Positions 57,072 to 64,000 of a DNA stretch of 64,000 nt are shown piece by piece. Position 1 is the stretch's first letter. The number at the start of each line of letters is the position of its first letter. The notes under the pieces are model-generated. The model was not told the DNA's origin. It made no database searches and was given only the letters and a program-made list of their open reading frames with translations. Origin of the DNA: Aralia elata (Eukaryota > Streptophyta > Magnoliopsida > Apiales > Araliaceae); NCBI GenBank assembly GCA_034770075.1, contig CM068388.1:68000889-68064888 (forward strand), read 5' to 3'. Both the position numbers and the translations under genes were made by a program.

Positions 57072-58887
57072 TGTTAGGTTTTGTATATAGCGCGAACATG
57101 TAATCAAATTACATAAATAGTGCGGAAGCGCGATAAAATCAGATTTTAAAATTTTATACAAACCATCACCAAGATCAATCTATGTGCTCAATTAACGATA
57201 TAAACGAAAGAGAAAGAGAATAAGAATTATACCCTCGTAGAACAAAGCTTCCTCGGGTACAAGTTCAACTCCTAGTCCTTCGTGTTCTCCTCGAATGCTA
57301 CGGTGTGATTCCTTCCTTTGATCAACGTTAGCCACCCAAGTGTTTGGCCTCTAGAGGTGATCCACCAAGGAAGAACAAGTATTCAAGAAGTTGGGTATTT
57401 GGCAAAACCCTAGTTTCTATCTCTATAGAAATTGCTCTCCACAATCTAATGCAAGAGTGTGTAACCCTAATCTATGATAAGACCCCTCTTATTTATAGAT
57501 GTAGGAATAACCCTTCCCTAAACAATTTAGGATTAGGGTTTGTATTATAATTAAACTCCTTTAATTAATAATGCTCCTAATCCAATTAGGAATCCATGGG
57601 AGAGTACTTCTATTAATTAATTCTCAATCCCTATTAGGAATTAAATAATAGTAAAAGTAATAATAATAATAAGACTCCTCTTATTAATTTATATTTAATA
57701 TTTCCAAAATATTAAATAATAAATATTAAGCTATTTAATTTATTCTATCTCCATAGACTAAATTAAATACACTTAACTTATTATTACAATTATGCCATTT
57801 ACTTCTTAATTAAATATTTTCCTTTTGCGGTGTGACCCTTTAGGTTCTCCATATTAAACCGGTTGTGAATAAATCAATTAGAACAATTCTAATCTTATTT
57901 AAATAAATAAATTAAACTATTTAATTCATTTAAATAAATAATATTTATTCTACAATAAGGGTAAGCCCCCTTAGCGATCAACGACTTTCCAGATAATATA
58001 GATTTCAACATCAATCACAAAAGAACCTTTGAGTAGATAGTTACCGTACAATTCAATCCTTCTACCATACAATGTCCCAATTAAATATAAGACATGGATT
58101 TACTGTCAAGTCTTATTTTATTTAATTATATGTATTTCGATTCCCAAATGCATAACTCTAATTAATGCAAATTAGAAACTCCTTTCTAATTTCATTCTGC
58201 CTTGGCCAAGGACTACTGAGTTATCATTTATCGAATCACATAGGACATTCACATCTTTTACTAGACGAGGTAGATTCTTTGTTGATCATTCACCTATCTC
58301 CATGTATAACTAATTATACCCAATCATACCCTTTGTTATACCCACAAGGTCTTAAGGGACATGTCAAAGTATAACTCATCATACACAAGATACTATGATG
58401 ATCTCAAGTCCAAGGATCACTTGTACTACTATCACTAGAGGAATTCCTATTGACAGGCGAGTAAAACTCCATTAGGTATTCCTTAGCGAGTCACGTTCAG
58501 TGAACTTATTCTCTAATAAGCACCTACATACTTGCTTTAGTGTCTCCACACAAATGATTATGAGATCAATCATCCTCTTCCTAAGAGCAAGCAACGTATG
58601 TACTAATCTATCCGGATTCACTAATCCCCAATTTAGTAATCCAACGATTAGGAACAATTTTAGTTTGTGAGCTATCTAGAATTTAGATCTCATTAGCATG
58701 ATCACCATCATGATTCTAAAAGCATTGCTCAAAACTATGGGTTTATCACATTTAATATAACAGCACTATGTAGATAATATAGAATGCCTTTTAAGAAAAT
58801 CAATTCCTTTATTAATAAATGAATAAGATTACAAAGTATATGCTACATCATATCAAATATGATTGGCTTGTGTGCATACTACTTTCA
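57072..58887 (-). repeat. K 3' LTR (1.8 kb)
   Basis: On the minus strand it starts TGAAAGTAGTATGC right after the PPT and ends CCTAACA at 57072. The outer limit rests on the TG..CA rule; a start a few bases further right is possible because the flanking J sequence also reads GTTAGG. The ORFs 57344-57550 and 58165-58374 inside are not supported. Confidence 0.75.
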
Positions 58888-58899
58888 ATCTCCCACTTG
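58888..58899 (-). promoter_or_regulatory. K polypurine tract
   Basis: CAAGTGGGAGAT on the minus strand, between the pol stop and the LTR; typical copia plus-strand primer. Confidence 0.85.
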
Positions 58900-58901
58900 C
58901 A

Positions 58902-61625
58902 CTAAAGCCAATCGCCATGGTATCTAATACCCATCTTCTCTAAGTGACGATCAAATTGCTGTTGTGTTAAAGCTTTAGTAAATGGATCTGCAATGTTGTC
59001 TTGAGAGTCCACACGCTCCAGGGTGACATCTCCTCTTTCAATGATCTCTCTAATCAAATGAAACCGCCGCAACACGTGTTTGGATTTCTGATGAGACATG
59101 GGTTCCTTAGCCTGCGCAACAGCTCCGTTGTTTTCACAGAATAAAGGTACTGCTCCTCTAATGCTAGGAACCACTCCAAGTTCAGTTATGAACTTCTTCA
59201 TCCAAACAGCTTCCTTTGCAGCTTCACTTGCAGCTATGTACTCTGTCTCTGTCACCGAATCAACAACTGTTTGCTGCTTGGAACTCTTCCAACTCACTGC
59301 GCCACCGTTTAAGGTAAACACGTACCCTGAAACGGATTTACTATCAACTTGGTCCGTTTGAAAACTTGAGTCTGTATAGCTCTCTAGTTTCACTTCAGAC
59401 CCACCGTAGACAAGAAATACATCCTTAGTTCTTCTCAAGTACTTTAGGATGTTTTTCACTGCCTTCCAGTGCTCTTCTCCTGGATTCGACTGATATCTGC
59501 TGGTTACACTAAGTGCATGAGCGACATCTGGTCTAGTACATATCATACCGTACATGATAGATCCTATTGCGGAAGCATAAGGAATCTTACTCATACGGTC
59601 TCTCTCCTCAGGTGTCTTTGGGGCCTGTTTCTTGGAGAGATGTATTCCATGGCTCATCGGCATGAGACCTCTCTTGGAATCTTCCATGCTAAACTTCTTT
59701 AGCATCGAGTCAATGTACTTTCCTTGGGTCAAGCCCAGCATCCTTTTAGATCTATCTCTATAGATCTTTATCCCCAAAATATAGGATGTCTCACCCAAGT
59801 CCTTCATGGAGAAGTGTTTAGATAACCAAATTTTGATCGACTGTAGCATAGGAACATCATTCCCTATCAGTAATATGTCATCAACATATAATATAAGGAA
59901 TGATATAGCGCTCCCACTAACCTTCTTGTACACACATGGTTCATCCTCGTTCTTGATAAAATCAAACCTTTTGATTATCTCATCAAAACGGATGTTCCAC
60001 CTTCGAGAAGCTTGCTTCAATCCATAAATGGATCGTTGTAGCTTACAGACTTGGTTTGTTCCAACCGTTGAAACAAAACCCTCTGGCTGTATCATATATA
60101 CATTCTCCTCAAGCTCTCCATTGAGGAAGGCCGTTTTCACGTCCATTTGCCAGATCTCGTAGTCATAATAAGCTGCAATTGCAAGCAAAATTCGAATGGA
60201 CTTGAGCATAGCTACTGGTGAGAAGGTTTCATCATAATCAACTCCTTGTCTTTGTTTGAAACCTTTTGCAACCAGTCGGGCCTTATAGGTCTCTACCTTG
60301 CCATCTGCCCGAGTCTTTCTCTTAAAGACCCATTTACACCCAATAGGCTTAATGCCCTCAGGTGGTGAAACAAAAGTCCATACTTGGTTTTCATACATGG
60401 AGTCCATCTCGGATTTCATGGCTCCTAGCCATTTCTCTGAGTCTTCACTACTCATAGCCTCTTCGTAAGTCAATGGATCATCATCATCTATGATGCGTAC
60501 CTCATCATCATCTTCTATGATGAATCTATACCTCTCAGGTATCTTCGGTACTCTTCCAGATTTACGAATAGGTAGTGGTACAGTAGGTTCTTCTACTTGG
60601 TCAGGTACCTGACTTTGATCCGTAGTATTTTGTGGTTCTTGAACTTCTTCAAGATATATCTTACTCCCACTGACCCCTTCGAGGATAAACTCCTTTTCCA
60701 AGAAGGCAGCGTGTTTCGCTACAAACACCTTTTGATCAGCAGGATGACAGAAATAATATCCTAAACTTTCTTTAGGATATCCCACAAATCTACACTTGTC
60801 GGATCTAGTCTTCAGCTTATCATGCTCAAACCTTTTGACATAAGCTGGACAACCCCAAGTCTTAACATGCTTAAGACTAGGTTTCCTCCCTGTCCATATC
60901 TCATATGGAGTCTTTGGGACGGATTTGGTAGGTACCTTGTTAAGTAGGTATGCAGCCGATTCTAGGGCATAACCCCAGAAGGATACTGGAAGGTCGGTAA
61001 AACTCATCATGGATCGAACCATGTCCAACAATGTTCGATTTCTCCTTTCAGATATATCATTCAACTGTGGCGTCCCTGGTGGAGTCCATTGTGAGATTAT
61101 ACCATTTTCTTTGAGACAATTGAGAAACTCATTGGTCAAGTATTCCCCTCCTCGATCCGATCGAAGAATCTTAATACTCTTACCAGTTTGTTTCTCTACT
61201 TCACTTTTGAATTCTTTGAACTTTTGAAACGATTCAGATTTGTATTTCATTAAATACACATATCCAAATCTAGAATGATCATCAGTGAAAGTAATAAAAT
61301 AAGAATACCCTCCTCGTGCATTCGTTGTCATAGGTCCACAAACGTCTGTGTGTACCAACGCTAACAACTCTGTAACTCTTTCTCCTTTTCCACTAAAAGG
61401 GGATTTAGTCATCTTACCCATGAGACAAGATTCACAAGTTGGATATGATTCGAAATCAGATAGCTCTAAAAGCCCATCTTTATGCAACTTGGATAATCTT
61501 GTTTCATTGATATGACCGAGTCTACAGTGCCACATAAAGGTATAATTAACATCATCTCTTTTTCTTTTCTTAGTTTGTTCAATTTGAAGTATATTTTTCA
61601 TGCAAGTCAAGTATGTAAAGTCCAT
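58902..61625 (-). CDS. pol: K pol: integrase, reverse transcriptase, RNase H (copia)
   Basis: 907 codons. The pre-integrase zinc motif is at residues 32-70 (WHCRLGH, CESCLMGK). The integrase core has D94 (VHTDVCGP), D157 (RSDRGGEY) and E193 (SERRNR), with 35 residues between the last two. A linker region follows, then RT at about 417-660 with WVFKRK, ARLVAKGF, QMDVKTAFLNGELEE and catalytic YVDD at 580-583. RNase H has SYTDSS, SETEYIAASEA-type and DNIADPFTKAL motifs near the end. All catalytic residues are present, and it ends GIRYHGDWL with TAG adjoining the PPT. The ATG at 61625 is probably not a real start: the frame is the continuation of gag-protease after a one-base slip near 61594-61598. 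The pre-integrase zinc region may include changes not judged here. Confidence 0.95.
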   Translation of the reverse strand: MDFTYLTCMKNILQIEQTKKRKRDDVNYTFMWHCRLGHINETRLSKLHKDGLLELSDFESYPTCESCLMGKMTKSPFSGKGERVTELLALVHTDVCGPMTTNARGGYSYFITFTDDHSRFGYVYLMKYKSESFQKFKEFKSEVEKQTGKSIKILRSDRGGEYLTNEFLNCLKENGIISQWTPPGTPQLNDISERRNRTLLDMVRSMMSFTDLPVSFWGYALESAAYLLNKVPTKSVPKTPYEIWTGRKPSLKHVKTWGCPAYVKRFEHDKLKTRSDKCRFVGYPKESLGYYFCHPADQKVFVAKHAAFLEKEFILEGVSGSKIYLEEVQEPQNTTDQSQVPDQVEEPTVPLPIRKSGRVPKIPERYRFIIEDDDEVRIIDDDDPLTYEEAMSSEDSEKWLGAMKSEMDSMYENQVWTFVSPPEGIKPIGCKWVFKRKTRADGKVETYKARLVAKGFKQRQGVDYDETFSPVAMLKSIRILLAIAAYYDYEIWQMDVKTAFLNGELEENVYMIQPEGFVSTVGTNQVCKLQRSIYGLKQASRRWNIRFDEIIKRFDFIKNEDEPCVYKKVSGSAISFLILYVDDILLIGNDVPMLQSIKIWLSKHFSMKDLGETSYILGIKIYRDRSKRMLGLTQGKYIDSMLKKFSMEDSKRGLMPMSHGIHLSKKQAPKTPEERDRMSKIPYASAIGSIMYGMICTRPDVAHALSVTSRYQSNPGEEHWKAVKNILKYLRRTKDVFLVYGGSEVKLESYTDSSFQTDQVDSKSVSGYVFTLNGGAVSWKSSKQQTVVDSVTETEYIAASEAAKEAVWMKKFITELGVVPSIRGAVPLFCENNGAVAQAKEPMSHQKSKHVLRRFHLIREIIERGDVTLERVDSQDNIADPFTKALTQQQFDRHLEKMGIRYHGDWL

Positions 61626-62835
61626 TCAGTAAATTGCCAACACCATATAAAACATTTTTATTATAAATAGAACAACTGTTGTTCTTTATTATAATATCAA
61701 AACCATCCATATCCAATACAGAAATTGAAATAATGTTTCTAATGAATGTTGGAACATAATAACAGTTATTTAAACTAATGAACTTGCCCGAAGGCAATGC
61801 TAAACAATAAGTCCCTACAGCCAATGCGGCAACCTTTGCTCCATTCCCAACTCGTAGGACGACTTCATCCTTGTTCAGCTTCCTACTTCTGCTTAGTCCC
61901 TGCATATTATTACATATGTGAGAACTACAGCCGGTATCCAATACCCAAGTAGAATTTTGACTTTCAGAAAAATTAATTTCAATCATGAACAAACCTAGAT
62001 CAGAAGTCGAAGCTTCTCCAAGCTTCTTCTGGCCCGCAAGATACTCCTTGCAGTTCCTCTTCCAATGTCCCGGCTTATTGCAATGGTAGCAAATTCCTTT
62101 GCTATCTGGATCAGGTTTCTTATTATCCTTTTTCTTCGCCTTACCCTTAGCCTTCTTGTTTTTCTTCTTTTCAGAAGATACCTTGGGCCTCTTCCTTTTG
62201 TTGGAAGAATCATCCACTAGTAAGACTTGGTTCTTGTTGGATGAGAAGTGACCTTCAGCAGTTTTCAACATGTTAAGTAACTCAGGCAAGCTGACGTCCA
62301 ACTTATTCATGTGAAAATTCACAACAAATTGTGAAAAGGTGTCCGGGAGTGACTGCAACATCAAATCTTGGCTTAACTCCCCATCCATCACGAACCCAAG
62401 CTGTCCAAGTTGTTCAATCAAATTGATCATCTTAAGGACATGAGTCTCAACAGCAGTGCCCTCGGTCATACGAGATCGGAAGAGCTCCTTAGATATCTGA
62501 TATCTAGCAGTCCTACTTTGCTCACCATACAACTCTTTGAGGTGCAGCAATATAGTAGGAGCATCCATAGTTTCATGCTGACGCTGAAGCTCGTTACTCA
62601 TGGATGCGAGCATGATGCATTGAGCCAAGATTGCATCATCTTGCCACTTTCTAAAAGTAGCAATCTCTTCCTCAGAGGCTGTTTCTGCAACACTTGCAGG
62701 GACTGGCGAATTTAGGACATAAGAAATCTTTTCAGCAGTGAGAACAATTCTCAGATTCCTTAACCAGTCCGTATAATTCGGTCCGGTCAGTTTGTTAGCA
62801 TTAAGTATGCTACGCAGTGATAGTGAGTTTGACAT
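61579..62835 (-). CDS. gag: K gag-protease (copia)
   Basis: I prefer ATG 62835 (MSNSLSLRSILNANKLTGPN) to the in-frame ATG 62874, whose extra 13 residues do not resemble a copia gag start. The capsid region includes DWLRNLRIVL, DDAILAQCIMLASM, SFSQFVVNF-type and SLPELLNMLKTAE motifs (residues 30-207 from 62874). A very basic stretch follows (KKKNKKAKGKAKKKD, 236-250), then one zinc knuckle CYHCNKPGHWKRNC (262-275) and the protease VLDTGCSSH (DTG 313-315). The frame ends after LDLHEKYTSN, overlapping pol by 47 bp in another frame. In most plant copia elements gag and pol are one frame, so this is probably a one-base loss in an A run. Confidence 0.93.
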   Translation of the reverse strand: MSNSLSLRSILNANKLTGPNYTDWLRNLRIVLTAEKISYVLNSPVPASVAETASEEEIATFRKWQDDAILAQCIMLASMSNELQRQHETMDAPTILLHLKELYGEQSRTARYQISKELFRSRMTEGTAVETHVLKMINLIEQLGQLGFVMDGELSQDLMLQSLPDTFSQFVVNFHMNKLDVSLPELLNMLKTAEGHFSSNKNQVLLVDDSSNKRKRPKVSSEKKKNKKAKGKAKKKDNKKPDPDSKGICYHCNKPGHWKRNCKEYLAGQKKLGEASTSDLGLFMIEINFSESQNSTWVLDTGCSSHICNNMQGLSRSRKLNKDEVVLRVGNGAKVAALAVGTYCLALPSGKFISLNNCYYVPTFIRNIISISVLDMDGFDIIIKNNSCSIYNKNVLYGVGNLLNGLYILDLHEKYTSN

Positions 62836-64000
62836 TTTTAAATTCTGCATGTGAAATAGACAACATTTTAGCATACATTCATTTAATTAATTACCAAAAT
62901 AAATTAGGTCTTTATTTTAAATTGGTATCTCCCACTATTTTCATCAAACTATATTACCCTCATTATATAGTTCGGCAAATCTAATTAAAGAATTGCTAGT
63001 GAGATTAAGGATCCCATTTTAAATGTATATAACCTTGTGTGTGCACAACAAACTATATATAAATAAATAGGTAGACAACTATTGCCAATTACATCACTAT
63101 GTAACTCCTTGTATTTTGCCTCTTAGATTATAATGGTCAAGTGTGTGCACATCCGAACTAAAATAATCTAAGTTAAGTCCATCCTAGCACTTCCATATAT
63201 TCGAAAGAAAAACACTGTCCTTGTGGTGACACAACAAAACAGCGTCGTTCAGTCTATTTATAAGCATCAAATGTGATAAAACAACATCTTAAATATTTAA
63301 TACTCGCCTTGTGTGTGCACAACAAACTCATATTAAATATTTAATACTCTATTGTTTTACCATGCTAGAAGGCGACGTTCGATATTCCAAATATCTTTGA
63401 ACGCTTAAGACTTAATATATTACTTTGAGGGGTTTGTTATTATTAGTCTCATCTTGTTTAGCGCGCATGCACATATATATATAAAATACGCGTCATATTA
63501 TTTTACATGCGAAGCATGTTTGATAATATATAATATATATATAGTAAGCATGCACATATAGAATACTATATTCTACCCGGATTGATTATGGACTTTTATT
63601 CTAGTTTGGTTCACTAGAGCCACCAAGTGAACCAAAAGGTCAAACCTAGGGTGCAAGAATAAATTTAAATATAACTATTACATTTAAACCCGGGCTCCAA
63701 TACAAACGGGTCTTCAAGCGCTCCTTGCTCCTTTGTCTCCAATTCTTCAAAAAATTAATTCTAACTAGTCCTATTACAAAAAAACTATTTACAATAAATA
63801 GAAACCTTGATCAGCAGTCAAGGGGAAGTACATAGGAGGGAGATAGAATTTACATTAAGAAAAAATTAGAGAAGACGAGGTACGCAGACCCCATTTATAA
63901 AACCCATACATTCAAGCATCCACTAAAATAAATCCAATCACACATTGGTCAACAGTCCATAATCAATCCCTATTTATTATCATACATATCTTTATATGTA
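62836..64000 (-). other. K untranslated leader with TTGTG..CACAA repeats
   Basis: More than 1.1 kb of AT-rich leader upstream of gag. CCTTGTGTGTGCACAACAAA occurs at 63033 and 63307, with related blocks near 63137 and 63220 (TTGTG-gtga-CACAA). Each can form a small stem-loop. There is no ORF, PBS or LTR end up to the window edge. Confidence 0.55.

Larger units (their letters stand above)
57072..64000 (-). mobile_element. Copia element K (minus strand, 5' end beyond window)
   Basis: 3' LTR (57072-58887), PPT, pol, gag and a long leader are present. No PBS (GCTCTGATACCA on this strand) is visible up to 64000, so the 5' LTR is outside the window. It is inserted in the protease end of J. Integrase precedes RT, the Ty1/copia order. 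Confidence 0.92.

Noticed and set aside
59098..62715. Plus-strand ORFs opposite K gag-pol
   Set aside because: Antisense shadows of conserved copia domains. None has its own features.

Overview
This looks like plant nuclear DNA from a heterochromatic, repeat-only region. It is AT-rich, and nearly every base can be assigned to an LTR retrotransposon. Primer-binding sites complementary to initiator-Met tRNA (TGGTATCAGAGC), plant-type Ty3/gypsy polyproteins with a C-terminal chromodomain (Del/Tekay-like), a Ty1/copia polyprotein and a fragment of a Tat/Ogre-like gag all point to a flowering plant. I see no host gene, tRNA, rRNA or CRISPR array. The species cannot be named from the sequence.

The layout is a stack of nested insertions, which I name A to L. 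Element A enters from the left edge. Its 5' LTR (1-172, 4240-4912) is split by solo LTR B (173-4239, target duplication TTTAA). Its decayed gag-protease follows (5204-6620), then a second LTR (about 6650-8789, resuming at 46685-46899). That second LTR is split by element C (8790-46679). The 5' LTR of C is split by solo LTR D (9098-30399). D is split by solo LTR E (11524-29622, duplication GGGCA). E is split by the complete 14.4-kb chromovirus F (14446-28820, duplication TTAAG, LTRs of about 4.17 kb). The non-coding interior of C carries solo LTR H (34666-37199, minus) and the non-autonomous minus-strand element G (38090-44519), and a deletion junction joins G to the 3' LTR of C (44520-46679). 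To the right are 1.3 kb of degenerate repeat-rich DNA, a Tat/Ogre-like fragment L (about 48.2-49.89 kb), chromovirus J (49889-57071) and a minus-strand copia element K (57072 to beyond 64000) inserted in J.

The chromoviruses share a gene order: PBS, an accessory ORF (acidic N-terminus plus coiled coil), gag with zinc knuckles, protease, RT, RNase H, integrase, chromodomain. F and J retain most of it. F has frameshifts and stops in the accessory ORF, gag and RT/RNase H junction. J is open through gag-protease until K interrupts it. K has near-complete gag-pol with one frameshift at an A run.

The most notable signal is in the LTRs. Very divergent long LTRs on both strands (A, B, C, D, E, F, G, H, J) share one layout: where visible, a TATA box, then a consensus 5' splice donor 140-330 bp later, then 1-3 kb of AT-rich sequence containing conserved hairpins with compensatory changes, then a hairpin-flanked CAG acceptor a few hundred bases before the LTR end. 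In several copies the acceptor is followed by a 15-19 codon Lys/Gly-rich reading frame ending at a stop. I infer an intron inside the LTR, with a structured RNA module just upstream of its 3' end. This was read by eye and no alignment, folding or transcript data were available.
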